This document shows positions 19,411 to 49,000 of a stretch of DNA of 64,000 bases, one piece after another. The DNA is taken from the NCBI GenBank assembly GCA_028583405.1, contig CM053251.1, forward strand, positions 7,382,602 to 7,446,601. The letters are read 5' to 3'. Source of the DNA: Pogonophryne albipinna. Lineage: Eukaryota; Chordata; Actinopteri; Perciformes; Artedidraconidae. Within the stretch, counting starts at the first letter, position 1, and each line of letters starts with the position of its first letter. The notes below the pieces were generated by a model. That model was not told the DNA's origin, ran no database searches, and was given only the letters and a program-made list of their open reading frames with translations. Position numbers and translations under genes: made by a program.

Positions 19411-19736
19411 CCTCAGGTGTGGCAGACAGCAGTAAACAATAAAAATGGTGTGGTCTCCGAACATATACAGTATATAAATCAAGAGTGCAAAAGGGATATT
19501 GGACAGGTTGAAGCTGTATCTGCCCCTGCCCCGGGGAGCTCTGCTACCACCTAGTGTCATTTATCTATTTTACTGTGAAGTCCTGACGCTCACCTCAGGG
19601 TTTTTTCAGTGGTCACAATAGGGACTTGCAACCTCATTGTCACAAACATCTGAAAAATACCCAGATTTTGCAATTCTTCTGTGGATGAACTAAGATTACC
19701 AAATAAAATAAACAATAGTTCTGAATTATGTATTAA

Positions 19737-20162
19737 TTAAAGGAGCACTATTATACAAATGTTCAGGTTCATAATTGTATTTTGTGCCTCTACTGTGACA
19801 TGCTTACATACTTTAATGTTGTCTGTGCTGCAGCACCTCTTTTCACCCTCTGTCTGAAACCAAAGCCCAGTCTTCTCTGATTGGTTAGCTGGCCGGCTCA
19901 GTTGTGATTGGTCAGCCGCTTAGAGATGTCCTGCCCCTTAATCTATCATGTACAATGTGTTGGAGAGCTAGCCAATAGAAGCTGAGTGTTTCAAAGGGAT
20001 ATCACTATGTTCGGGCAGTAAACGCTTGAGTACAATCAAGCATTTCAGGCAAGGTAGTTACTCCCTCTGGAGGGAACAGAGGGATTTTAGCCTTTGCAGA
20101 CCATTTAAATGCACAAAAACCTCACACTACAGGAAACAGAAAACCCTATAGGGCCTCTTTAA
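19737..20162. mobile_element. TTAA-flanked MITE
   Basis: TTAA at 19737-19740 and 20159-20162 bound a 418-base unit. Its left end is AGGAGCACTATTAT and its right end, on the other strand, is AGAGGCCCTATAGG (about 10 of 14 match). TTAA duplication is the mark of the piggyBac superfamily. Internal phrases such as CTGATTGGTTAGCTGGCCGG recur in fish genomes. No coding capacity. Confidence 0.6.
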
Positions 20163-21640
20163 TGTTGTCCATTCAGGGTTTATCTGAATGGACATGTGTT
20201 TATAATATGCAGTATAAGCAGTAGCAGACTGCCATAAGATATCTTAAACAGGCTTTTACAACATTATTAGCTCATAGTTTCATGTTTATTTATGCACCAA
20301 TGCATCATTTCCCCTGTGCTCTTATTCTTTTGGGAATGTCTGTGACCATAAGACCTTTAATGAGCACTCATGTGCTTTCTCTTCCAAATGTCATGACAAC
20401 AGAACACCTATCTTTACAACATTTTTCTCATGGCCTCTATCGAGTTACAGGGTCAATATGGGATGGCTTAATGAGGAAATGCTTTGTCTTGAGTTACACT
20501 CAGTGGCACTAGTTTAAGGGCGATTACCTATGTCTAACCTTATTCCTGAGCCATTTACTCCATGAATTGTCTGGGTGTCACCAATATGCCATTAGTCTGG
20601 ATGTCAAAGATGAGAAAGGAGAGAAGGAAACTGTGAGCAAGCCTTAATGGCATTTTAACAATGTCATTGCTGATTTTCTATAATGATGGGGTTTATTTTT
20701 TTGCACAAAGGATTACCGTTTTGAAAGAGCGTGTCTTAGATACTATGCAAGGACAAACTATGTGCAATGGTATTTTACATCTATAGATGTCCATTTCATT
20801 TCAATAAAAAAACTTGATTATTTGCTCTAATGGAGCTGTGCATTCCTCTTAAGTGGGGGGGATTACAAAAGAAAAGCATACCATATTAGTGGAGAGGAAA
20901 TGACTTAAAGCTTAACCTTTTTAAAGGAAATACTTATAAGTGGCTGTCTGTTGGCTGCATGGTAGACTTATGAGTCTGCAGTCTGACCGAACTTTGTCAC
21001 TAAGTCTGTGTTATTTAGCAATTATCAAGAGAACAAGGCAAACTTATAAAATAATACTATGGAAGAGATTGGGGAAGAACGTTGTCACACATTTCCTGTT
21101 TTGTGGTAATATTAAAAATGTAAAGTGATTCATTATGAGCCACGGTTTGGCTCTATTTTGGTTGTGCTATGTAATAAATATTTTATATTTAAGACCCATA
21201 GGCTGGCAGAGAAATAAGCAATTAGAACGAATTTATTTAAAATAGCATTTAATGTATCCTGTTACTCCAAATTAGGTCAGCTATTTTTAGAAGTGCCACT
21301 AATGCATAAAAGATCATTCAGATAGAAAAGATCCTCAGAATTGATTATACTCTTTGTGGGGCTGAAAAACACATGTATTACACTGATACAGATAAACAGA
21401 TATAATGGGATGTGTTATGTAAATATTGAATTAGCTAGGACAATTTGAATTAGTAAGTACTGTGTATTGGTATACTGCAAATACAATTAAAACATAATAC
21501 CGTAGATTTTTTTAAGAGGCTAAAAATATCGCACTATCCTATTTATAACGAGTAGAATAATGAGACATTTCCTGAAAATGTAATTTAATCCCCGGGCTAA
21601 ATGATAGGAAGCGAAAAGTAGTAAAATACCCACTCTGACC
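20163..21640. other. Intergenic DNA between crygn and acvr2b
   Basis: AT-rich sequence without recognisable exons or transposon ends. It could contain distal control elements of acvr2b, but nothing in the sequence proves this. Confidence 0.4.
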
Positions 21641-21829
21641 ACAGAAAGTGCAAGTGTATACCAGCTGGGACCGGGGCAAATACCAACATGAAAAGCACAA
21701 ATATTTCCCCTACGTATTATTCCCCTCCGATAGTTTTTAAAAGATTAAATGAACGTAGTATCTATCGATACGAAGCTAAAATAAAGTCATTCCAGGCGTG
21801 TATCTACGGTGTCGTGTTAAGGTCACACG

Positions 21830-22293
21830 CTGGCTGCCTGAATTCCCCTCTTTGTGTTTACACATCCGGGTTTCCCTGTTTGCAGCCCATTCCCCATTTA
21901 GGAGCCATTTTGGACACAGATCAGTAACATGCATGTAAACCCCGACCGACCTCCCGATGCAGCGGTGCTACTATTCAAGTGAATAACCTCAAAAAGAGCG
22001 CTGAGGTTTCGTCTCGGATGCTTTAAACGCTTTCCATTCGGTTTTTGGATCCACTTCCAACGCGAAATGCTGCCCGTATTACTGGACTAACAGTCAGTTA
22101 ATCGCTCCTATCTTCTCTTGCAACATTGTTGCAGCGGCGCGGCTATTGACACGCGTTGTGGTGGTGGTTAGGCTGCTGGAGGGACCGGAGGCCTGTGGTC
22201 CTTTTGATCCTGGACTGATGTTTCGGACAACCTGAGTTTTAATGTTCGCGACGGAAAGCGGGGGAAATATCGGTCCTGAAATAAAAACGGAAC
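21830..22293 (+). promoter_or_regulatory. acvr2b: CpG-richer promoter and 5' UTR region of acvr2b
   Basis: Sequence before the start codon becomes clearly richer in CG dinucleotides than the AT-rich upstream region (for example around 22010-22075, 22130-22160 and 22245-22270). No TATA box is obvious. This suggests a CpG-type promoter. The transcription start cannot be placed. Confidence 0.5.
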
Positions 22294-37936
<15,643 letters not shown>

Positions 37937-40865
37937 ACGGGGGACACCACCTTTCCCCCTGAGCTCCTGACTTTTTCTTTCTCAAATCCAAACTCAGCGG
38001 ATCTCCGTGAATATTTAAAAACTAGCAACTTGAATGCAGCTGCTATTTTTCTCCAATACTGGTATTTCAGTTCATTGGTGTTTTAAGTCGGATCTACTAC
38101 TAACACATCCATCTGCTGTAGTTTTGAAGTAGTAATAAGTGATCCGATGGGCACATCTGATAACAACTATGTGTCAAATCCTAAATATCGTCATTACCTC
38201 ATGTATTTCTTTCGTGTTAGTCTATTTTTATTACCTCATAAGTTGTTATCTTTGTCGTTTTCCTGTCTTGGTCATGATCTTCTGCGGCCAAACGAAACAA
38301 ACTCTTGCTCCACACCTCGGACGACGTGCTGCACACCTCGGAGGAACCGTTTTGAGACTGTTAAACAAAATATATTCATCTTCCTCAGGGGTCGAAGCTT
38401 CTCGATTCTTTTTAACTCGAGTGTGCTCCCTTATTTTAAACCTGTGAATGCCTCAGAATGAATAAGATGAAAAGAAATCGGAGCACAGCTGTTTTCTCGC
38501 AAGGGAGGAGCTGAAACGGGAGCTGAGCAGTTGTATTGGACGTTTGGACTTTTTTGAAGATTTGGGACAAGCGCCTTGTCCCCGGGGAACTACCTCTCAG
38601 GTATCCAGTAGGCTTCTTTGGAACATTTTCTCTAAGTTGAGAGCCATGCTATCCAGCTAGCTATCTTGGACGTATTCCTGGATTTTATTTTGTTTTTTAA
38701 TTGTAGACATTTCAGAGTTACTCCTTTGCCAGTGCCAGGGGCATTGACGGATGCTGTCTGGAGTTGCAATGTTACACATTCTTGATGTTAACTGTCTGAG
38801 CGAGTGAGCGAGTGAGTGAGAAGTTGAAGACTAAATGATGTGAGATGGAAAGAGCGTGTTTTTAAAGTAAGAACCATGGAAAGAGAGTTGGGGTTTATCC
38901 TTGAGGGCCATACTTGAGTAAGCAACATGTCTGGTTTTTTAATTTTCATGGGTGTTTGTTCAATAGACTCAGTCGGACACCAGGCCCCAGATACCTCAGT
39001 CACTGTACATCATGCAAGGAGTGCTCAAATGGTTGCCTTTGTCTCAAATGCAATGCCATAGTTGTACCATAACATGAATACCATACATTGAATGTCCGTT
39101 ATGCTGCTGTGACTATTCCAGGATACTCAAGGATTTGTAGATGTACTTGTATTCTTTGTTAATATAACGCTAATGATATTATGTGAGGCTAATATTCTGT
39201 TTTTGTGTTTTTTGACTGGGTAAGCCCTCAGCTGCTTACTCTTCCAGACTGACCTCAGATATTCTGACAAGTACCTCAGGCTTTTTCTACATGTATATCA
39301 AGTTGTGTTGTGTATTTTATTGTGTTTTAGTAGTTGAGATATTTTATTGCCGGTTGGGCCTCTTTGTCTGTGGAGATTTTTTTGAATAGAGCCTGACCAG
39401 TCGTCACGGAGTTTATGCTGTACAAACCTAAAAGAAGAGAGGCAGATTCTTGTAAATAGACCTGTAACACACAGTTGCCGAACACTGATCTGTTTTTTAA
39501 AAATACAAAATCAGGGCATTATTGTTCTCATTTCACAGAAATTGAAAGGGATTTCTCAGTTCCACCTCGACATATTTAATAGTAAGTTGACTGACAACTA
39601 GCCCTGTGATTTATTTTATTTTCTATATAAACATATATATATACTTTTGTTTTTCAAGAATGGTGGTTGTTTTGCAGATTTCTATGAATAACGGTATCAG
39701 TTCCTCTGAATCAGAAGCTGTGTAGGTAGCACTTGCATTTAGAAAGCTTAGTATGTATATCGTCAAAAATATCACAAAAAATCCCTAATGGTTTGGTGCT
39801 GGCGGCTTCTGTGATTGGCCACTTGCTGGAAATGCCAGTTTGAACAGTATTACCTCAATATTAACCCGCTGATGTGATGCTCAGACCTGTTTGGTGATAG
39901 TTTAACCGCGTTGGACGACACACAGGCTCATCTGTTGTGCTGGTGCTCTGAAGAGATGGTGATTTTAACAGTGGTCTGTGACGCTTGCTCCTGTGCAGTT
40001 TGTGAAGAACATCAATCCATACATATTAATGGTTTTAGTGTTTGGACATCATCAATGTGTCTATAACTACATGATTGAATGATTTATAATGCAGCCCCGT
40101 TGTGATTCATGTTAACAGTGGCATGTGCTAGTCCCAGGGTCCAGCAATATTTATTATACAGCAATAGTCACTTGAATATCATTAGTTTAAGTAGTTAAAC
40201 TCAGCTGTGACTTAGCAGTTTTTCTTCTGCGGATCAATAAAGTTCATCTCATCACACCTGGATCGTGTTCTGATGAGGACACATGTTAAACCTCCCGATT
40301 GAAGAAATGCTGTGGGGTGAATTTGTTGTGTGTTAGCAGAACGGGACCCAGGTGCTTTCACGTATTGTGCCAGAAAAAAACAACGATCACAAAGGAAAAT
40401 CTGCCGTTATCGTTCGTTACCTCCAAATGCTGTCTTACACCCAGCTCTTCTGAACAGAAAACCAGTTACCTCATGCAGTACCTCGTTAGTAACACTAACA
40501 TGGAGTCAGTCTCATCTTCAAAAACTAAGAAAAGACAAAAAAAATCAATTATCGTGTATATATTTACTTGACAAGTGTAAAAGGTTTCTTCCTTTTCATG
40601 TGTGAATCCTGTGAGCAAAATTCTTTCTATTTTTTTTTTTTTTTTACAGTCAACATATTGTTCATCTCTCATCGTGTGTATGGATGTTTGACTGCAAGTG
40701 TGTGACCTCTGTTTATGTGAACTGTGTGTGCGCAGTGTGTCAGTGTGTGTGTCTGTTGGTTGGTTTCACTAAAACAGTATGAATGGTAATTTTATCTGTG
40801 AGTTGAAATGCTTAGAAATATAAACTAGATGAGAATACATCCATCTTTTTGTATATTGAAATAAA
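37937..40865 (+). other. acvr2b: Long 3' UTR of acvr2b with two possible poly(A) signals
   Basis: No coding frame or transposon is visible between the stop codon and 40865. AATAAA occurs at 40236-40241 and again at 40860-40865, each followed by GT/T-rich sequence. Long 3' UTRs are normal for ACVR2B. That transcription continues to these sites is inferred. Confidence 0.55.
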
Positions 40866-40869
40866 GACA

Positions 40870-42050
40870 AACACTGATTAACCATGTAAATTAATGTCTT
40901 TGCTTTTTTATTCACAGTTTCTCCTGACGACATGACACATCCTTTTAACATAGTACAACACATATTTTTGAATTAGAGTGATTTACTGCTTTTGAAATAC
41001 AACTCTTCTGAGGGAAAACCTTCAATTTTTGTTGATTCAAAATTATATTTATATCAACTTTCTCAAACACTACTTATCCAGGGCTTGTCCTATTGTTAGC
41101 TATCTACACTAGAGGGCAGCAATGGTGTCAGTAGGCTGTGGCCTAGTTTATCAGTATAAGAAAATACCCATTGATCAAAACAACTTATTTTGCAAATAAC
41201 ATATTTACATTTTCAATTTACAATTTAATGTCGTCACTTTTCATAATGACTTAATGTTTTATTTCCTAATTAATATCGATATTATTCTTTGTGTCTGATA
41301 AAGGGTCTTACATTGTAAACAAGACTTATGTTTGGGATCCAGAAGTGTCACATTTTATTTGCTGCTGAACATGGACAGAACAATGGCGTGCCCAGTTTAA
41401 ATATACAGAAATTATTTAATTAATGTGTCAAAGGTAACATATTATATAGTACAATGCCAACTAATAACACTATTTAAATGTACTACAGCACTGGAGGCTT
41501 GTTTAAACTAATCTAACAGAGTTGAGAAAGGATCTATTTCAGAGAAAGGATCTATTTCAAATAAGTAATGGGAAATTCTAACCATACGTTTGTCATCGAA
41601 ACAAAAAGTAAAACAAGTGAAAGAAACGTATTTGGCAATATGGGCAATACTGTATATTGCAACATGAATTAAGGTGTGGCACATTTGTCACACAAATGTA
41701 ACAAATGTCCTGTGCTCATGAATTTACAGACAAGCCAGCAATATAATGTAATGTCTAATCGTATTGCAAGTCCTTATAATATAAAAATTCTAAGAAATGT
41801 AAAACTGACAGTGTTTAGCACATTCAGGAGCAATCGTACAATCCATTATCCATTGAGATGTTATGTGATAGTGTCTCTTAAATGTTTATTTTTGCAGGGG
41901 GGAAAATAGTTACAATCACACGGATGCATTATTTCGAGGTACTCACAAATGTAATATATTTTTTTTATAAAATACTATTTAAACCATTTTGGGAAGTTAA
42001 TGCATACGAATCCAGTTCAATCCGTTTGCGAAATGTCCGCTTGCACCTGA
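40870..42050. other. Intergenic DNA between acvr2b and the RhoGAP gene
   Basis: AT-rich. It contains an exact tandem duplication of the 18-mer GAGAAAGGATCTATTTCA (41524-41541 and 41542-41559). No gene recognised. Confidence 0.5.
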
Positions 42051-42082
42051 ACGCATCATAGTTCCTTTCCGTTGAAAGCATC

Positions 42083-42319
42083 TGGCCAATCAAAACGTGT
42101 CTCTACCGTCACGTGATAAACCGACTGGTAATTTACGAATGACTTGAGAGTTGCTGATTGTGGGCTACTTTCCGATGTACAGTGACTCAAAGCGCACAAC
42201 TTTCTGCCGCTGTTGGAGTTTGTTTTTTCTAAAGGAAATGCTCGTCGGTTTTCACAGACTTTATGAAGTTACATTTTGTTCGGATACCGTGGCCATTATG
42301 TCAGTAAAATGCAGAGCAG
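42083..42319 (+). promoter_or_regulatory. Promoter and non-coding first exon of the arhgap29-like gene
   Basis: A CCAAT box at 42086-42090 and an E-box CACGTG at 42110-42115 precede a candidate first exon ending at 42319 before GTGAGT. The exon is joined by inference to the exon beginning at 42983 (acceptor TTTCAG). The transcription start is not fixed. Confidence 0.55.
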
Positions 42320-43023
42320 GTGAGTTAAAGTAGCGCTTTTTTGTATGCCTGTGCCAGCAAAGCAGTTTATGTCCAGGGTCGACAGCATCACTTTTTCATT
42401 GCAAACTGTCCGGAAAAAGAAATGTCGGTTTCGTGTTGCTGTCGAGTTCTGTAATTAATACCCCAGATGTTGATTATTTTTGTTCATTTAAATCTTTGTT
42501 TTCTCTATTTAACTTTTATTACGGTTGTGTTGCATTGCTGTTATGTATTGACCGTATAACGTTATTTTACAAACAAGCTAGCAAAAGCAAAACAGTGCTT
42601 AAAGTTGTACCGTTAGCCTAGCTGTAAGTAATTTAAAAAAGTAAATCATATTTTGAAAGCAAATAACAAAATGACCTTACATATGTTATGCTTGCTGTAA
42701 GGTTAAACACTAAACTTTATGTAACTCTCATAGTTTTTATTTATGTGAAACTCACATCATTAAATGTAAGTAGGGTTAAGTGATTATCTGTCTGTTACAG
42801 GACACATGTATTGGCTCTTTATTAGATGTGTACATTTTTTACTTTGCTTATCAAGGGTTACTGTCTATACAGATTTTTAATAATTTTCTTATAGGCTACA
42901 GTAGAATAGATTAACACATTTGGAAAAGTAACTCCCACTCACAAAGACACACCATCTTAACCCATCTTTTTCTGTGTTTCAGCCATCCAAGGACCAGGGC
43001 AGCGTGTTAAGTTCAGGGGCTAG
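42298..43023 (+). promoter_or_regulatory. Possible upstream ORF spanning the first splice junction
   Basis: ATG at 42298 continues through the splice (42319 to 42983) and reads MSVKCRAAIQGPGQRVKFRG before TAG at 43021-43023. This is 38 bases before the main start. ATG codons at 42238 and further upstream share its frame, so a longer uORF is possible if transcription starts earlier. Such a uORF would be expected to lower translation of the main frame; this is inference. Confidence 0.4.
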
Positions 43024-43061
43024 CTGGCCTGCTGTACCCCCTTTAAAGGGTGGCTGCTGGG

Positions 43062-46000
43062 ATGCTACGGAAGAGCAGCAGTGGTGCTGGTGGTGGTGGA
43101 AATAACCAAACCCAGGGTCTACCAAGACATCTATCCAAGCCCCACACAGTATCTCTGTCTGCAGGATCCACCAAGACCTGGGATATGGGCCGTAGCTCCA
43201 AGAACCCCAACCCTCTGAGCAGCATGGGGCTCACCTCCCATCTGGTGGGGGCTCCAGGAGTGGATCCAGAGTATGTCATGCATCTGGTGAATGATGTACG
43301 GGGCTTCGCTGATGTGCTGCTCAACCTAAAAGAGGCTTTCCAGTGTAAAGGTGAGTTCAGGGGGAGCTGGAATGCAGAGGTGTTTGTGCAGGAGCTGCGG
43401 GGGTCAGGGGGGAAGTGGAAAAACCATACAAGTCACAGTTGAAGACATTAAATCCACCATTGGATACTTGTTACCCAAATCAATGTTGCATGTTTGTTGT
43501 AAGCTATGGGTTATACAGATGTAGCACTCCAGATCGGACTCCACCCAGCGGATTCCAACCGAAAACCCAGAGGATCCCAGTGGCTGGGGGTGTTCCCAAA
43601 ATTGCTAAGAGGTCGTTGCCAAATTGTATACGGATAACAGTATTGCACCTTTTGTGTCACTTTTCTCTCGCCTACTTCCTACAAAGACTTCCTTTCAACT
43701 AACCCCAGATAGTGTGGGAAATGTGTGGCATTAAGTGAGTAGTTGAGACAATATTCATGGAGCATGATAAGCGCAAGTAACTTGAGTAAGTCCTTAACTT
43801 TGATACTGCCTGTGGAGCACATATCTGTTCTATGATGGATTTTTTCTTGTGTACTTGCTGACCATATATCTAGAAAGGAGCCAAGGATGATGCAGATAGC
43901 TCGAATTCTCTAAAAGAAAATTCCATTGTAGATAAACTTGGATTGTATTGACAAGTTGCCAGTTGTTCACATGTTGCTTAACGCACCAACAGCTTTTTTT
44001 AAATAGTGGAACAGTGAACTTTTCTCTTTGACTCAGGCAGTATATCACAAACACTGTCTTCGTTCTGCTTTGATGCCTTCTGTGCTGCGAACACCCACAG
44101 AACATAGTTGCAGTCATGGCACCGTAAAGGATTAAGAGTTCAGGAAAGCTCTCCGTTTTTCTGATATAACAGATTGAAAACCACAGCTCAAAGTTTGCCA
44201 CCATGACACCCCAGAACCACCTGGAGTGTTGGTGTATAGTGTGATAACAGCCTCACCGCTAACATGCCGGAGCACTTGCAGGGTTGTTAGCCTCTTAACA
44301 GCTACACAAACCCACAAAGTGCTTCACACACGCACAAGCAGTAGCAGACACCAGAGCGGACATAGATTACGAAAGTTTTCTGTTTTTCTCACTTGGGTTC
44401 GATGGCTTTGCTCTTGTTTGCAGACACACACACAAACACTCCACCCACACACATTCTCACATAGTGTTTAACAAGGCTTCCTACTACATACACTAAAAGT
44501 AACTTACTGTATGTCATGTATTAATTTTCATTATCAGTTCATTTGTGTATTCTTTTATTCAATTACTTTATAAATGTGTTAAATTAATGGAATCCGGAAG
44601 AAAGTGACATTTTCAAGTTTTTGTATCTACTTGACAATTAATCAACTAATAATGTAAGCACTTATTTTATTAGTTTGTTCATTTTATAATAGCAATGAAT
44701 TAAATCAAACTATTGCTTAAAGTCTTGTGATTATATGTGTTTGTGTCTTCACTGTTGTTGTTTCATTGATAGAGGATTTTTCTTCTGTGTAGTCAATAAT
44801 TTGAGACTTCCACTATTCCACAACTACTACTACTGCTGCTGCTGTTGGGTTAAAAGGCACACTCTCACACACACTCTCCCATGCTGGGGTCCAGCTGCAG
44901 GTTTGGGAGTGGGAGTGAGTTGTTTAGCCATTCCTCTGGCGGGAGGAGTGAGGCCTCTGTGAGGAAGCCTTGGCTTGCGTCGTGCTGAGTGTTGCTCTGA
45001 GCCATCGTGAAAACATTTGGGATATTTGCCTCCCCGTTAACAGCAGCTCTTATTGAGCAGGAGATGGAGTCATACAACACAACCCTATCATTTAATTCAG
45101 CTATTTGTCGTTTGGATTAGTGGTTTATTTACACTGACACAAGTAGCTTCGTATTATATTCCTATAATGTGGTTTGCTGTCAAAGTAAAAATGGAGACGT
45201 TTTTATTAGTAAGTCTGGTGGAAGATGGTCACAGTTGTTTTAAATATACACTGACATCTGACTTGGAATGCTACACACAGTAAACCAAAACTGAATCGAC
45301 CACCTTAAAAGCTAGCAAGCACAAACACATTAATCATCCCTGAGCCGAAATGTGATTTAGAGACTGACAATGTTGAGTATTTATGATCATACATTCTTGT
45401 TGTCCCATACGTTGAACATCCTGAACATTGTTTTAAGCCTGGCTCCTGTTGGCTGGCCCTGGAGCAATCCAGGCAGTCGTCTTAAAGGCAGACACTAATT
45501 ATCACCTTTGAATGCTTTTATCTTTGCCACAGTAAAGAGTTTTTATGACCAGGTTGACATTTTTATTCAATGTATCCTTCATTTAGACAGGAAGATACCA
45601 TTGAGGTTATGTTTTTCAAAAGGGTTCTGAGGAAATATTTAAATAACCTCATAGTTTATGTCAGTAAATGTTAACTTGGAAGTCCCTATGTTCCAAATCA
45701 TGATGATTGGATCGTAGACACCTTTCCCAGTGTACGATGACTATATCTATAAATAGATTGTATAATGTCTTGTTGTTTTTATGTAAGGCAAGGCAAGGCA
45801 AGGCAAGTTTATTTATATAGCACTTTTCAACACAAGGCAATTCAAAGTGCTTTACAAAAAAAAAAATTAAAGACATTAAGAAAATGGCATTTAAAATCAG
45901 TCATTAAAAAGAAAAGCTAATAAAATAAACATTAAAAGAAAAAATACATGGATAAAAGTTACAGTGCAGTCTAAGATATGAATAGTTCATTTAAATGCAG

Positions 46001-49000
46001 CGACAAAAAGATAAGTCTTCAGCCTGGATTTAAAAGTAGTCAGAGTTGCAGCGGACCTGCAGGTTTCTGGGAGATTGTTCCAGATATTTGGAGCATAATA
46101 ACTGAACGCTGCTTTACCATGTTTAGTTCTGACTCTGGGGACAGAAAGCTGACCAGTCCCTGAAGACCTGAGAGATCTGGATGGTTCATAATTTAGCAGG
46201 AGGTCAGAAATGTATTTTGGGCCTAAACCATTCAGTGCTTTATAAACCAGCAGCAGTATTTTGAAATCTATTCTTTGACACACAGGAAGCCAGTGTAAAG
46301 ACTTCAGAACAGGAGTGATGTGATCCACTTTCTTAGTGTTAGTGAGGACTCGAGCAGCGGCGTTCTGAATCAGCTGCAGCTTTCTAATAGATTTTTTAGT
46401 GAGACCTGTGAAGACACCATTGCAGTAGTCGAGTCTACTGAAGATAAAAGCATGGACAAGTTTTTCCAAATCCTGCTGTGACATTAGTCTTTTAATCCTA
46501 GATATGTTCTTTTGGTGATAGTAGGCTGATTTAGTAACTGTTTTAATGTGACTGTTGAAACTCAGGTCAGAGTCCATGACTACACCTAGATTTCTGGCTT
46601 TATCTGTTGTTTTGAACATTGCAGACTGAAGCTCAGCGCTAACTTTTTTATACGTTCTGCCTTTGCTCCAAAAACCATTACCTCAGTTTTATCTTTGTTT
46701 AATTGGAGAAAGTTCTGACACATCCAGTCATTGATTTGTTCAATGCACTTACTCAGTGTTTGAATTGGAGCATAGTCTCCTGGTGAAATTGTTACGTACA
46801 TTTGTGTGTCATCCGCATAGCTATGGTAACTTATTTAGTTGTTTTTCATTATCTGAGCCAGTGGTAGCATGTAGATGTTAAAGAGAAGAGGCCCCAAGAT
46901 GGAGCCTTGAGGAACCCCACATGTCATATTTGTCAACTCATTTGTATTTACCTATAGAAACAAAGTTGTTTCTGTCCTTTAAGTATGTCCTCGGATGTAA
47001 GGGATCCGAGAGGTTACACAGCTGGAAAAAGCAACAGAAGGTCCGTTTTCTTTATTGATAACAACTCTCTGTTTTGGTAAAGCACATCAGATAATACCAG
47101 TCTACAGTACAGAACTCTGAATGTCCAAATTGACCAATCAGAATCAACTATGCAATAGGCCATGCAGTAATTCTAACTTAAAAGCGATTTTTAGAGTGAA
47201 TAATTCAACTGAAATGAATAATTCAATAATTCAACTGAAATGAACATGCATGAAAAAAAACAATCTTCTTTGTTGAATTGTATTAAATAAGTAATAAAAA
47301 AAAGAATGGCAACTACAATTAGGTGTATAGGAAATGTATATTTCTTTAAATAAAAAGCTGACATTTCCCACAACTAACCTATAAGTATTAATAGGGGTGT
47401 AATCTATATTTTCTTTAAAAATGTATCGCTAAGTTAAGTCAGGGTTACTCTTGCTTCGTCTCTGCCTCAAGTGTTATCAGTGTTTGATTAGCAGCATATG
47501 TTAGCTTTTAGCTTGAAAAGATAAACAGTGTAACAGCAACAGGTCTCCATGTGATAGAGAGCTGCAGAGGAGAGGTCAGCGAGGCACATGCCAACTCATG
47601 TTATTCTTTTCATATTTGGAAAGCTCTGTCACTGGAGTACTGTGTGAAAAGACACAATGCTTTATTTTGCTGAAAGGCCTGTCTGTTTGGTCAGGTCTGT
47701 ATCTCCCTCAGCGTGCGCTAATAGCTCCTCACACAGAGACAACTTGGGGAGTTTAGCTTGGAAGATGCTTGTTATTCCTCTCAGGACACCCGCCACTTTT
47801 TAAGCTGGAGGCGCATGTTTGGTTGACGGAAACCCGCAGGGGAACTGCATCGGTCACCATAAGCTCCAGTTAACTCTACCCACCTCGTTCACACCCGCGA
47901 CTTCACACTTATTGATTCCCCAGGGTTAGATTGTGGTGTAGATTTACACATTCTCTCATAACCGGGCCCACACTCACAGCGCTCGCGAGAATTGTTTCCC
48001 AACAATGGTCAAAGAATGTAACCTAAGAAAAGAATGTGAGGCTGAGCTGTACGAGTTTTGACTGAGTGGGTGACCCCTGTCCCCGTCCCAGAGGTGATCT
48101 TTGTCCACTCGCACGTTCCAACACACACACCATTAGTGAACCTTAACCTCTTACCGATCTGCATCACACTCAACATTTCATTCAATAACATGTCCGTTGA
48201 CCCAAAACAGTCTCAACAGCCTAGCGCAAATCATAATCCTCTCTTGAAATGAGTTTACAGCAAGAATAACCTCAAACATTTTCCAATTCCCTCAAAAATC
48301 TGCTTCTTAAATGAAAGAAAAAACACATAATGGTGCATTCAACCACTCAGTACATTCTTGTATTATCAGTAAGCCATTGTTGTTAATAGTGAAGTCAAAC
48401 TTCAAGACTTTTATCTTGAAATAACGTCATCCCATATCTTACATTCCCTTGATGCCGACATTACAAGTATTTCAAGTGTTTAAAGAGCATTTAAGAGGCA
48501 ATATAATAAAAAAGAAATGCAATAAATGCCACAATGCTTTGTTCTTTCGGAAATGATTATTTGAGTCCGCATTGCTCTGCAGAAGACAGCTTGGTTAATG
48601 GTTTTAATCAGGATGAAAAGGGAGTCCTCCACCCAGCCGAGCTGCTGTCCCCCTCCCATCCCCCCACTCTCCTGCATACTCTGCATTCCTGTAGAACAAA
48701 TGTTCACTTGTAGCTATAGAGCCTCCAATAGACTAATGCTAGGTGTGAGGCAGATAGCTATGACAACTCTGCTCAAAATAATTCAGCCTTGATTTGGGGT
48801 CATAAATACAACTCAGCAGAGGCAATTTAGTCAAGGCTGTCTTTTTTATTTTGTGAAAAGAGGACATTTGGGAAATATCTCAAGGGAGCAATTGGAATTC
48901 ATGAAACATTTAAAAAACGGTCTATATATTTCTATGAGTATATTTAGTGGCTGAATGGTTCCTTTGGGAAACTCAACCTGTGTGGACAAACAAAGAATGT

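Noticed and set aside
43830..44204. A 124-codon minus-strand frame in the RhoGAP intron
   Set aside because: No family resemblance, no splice context, and length is within chance for the region.
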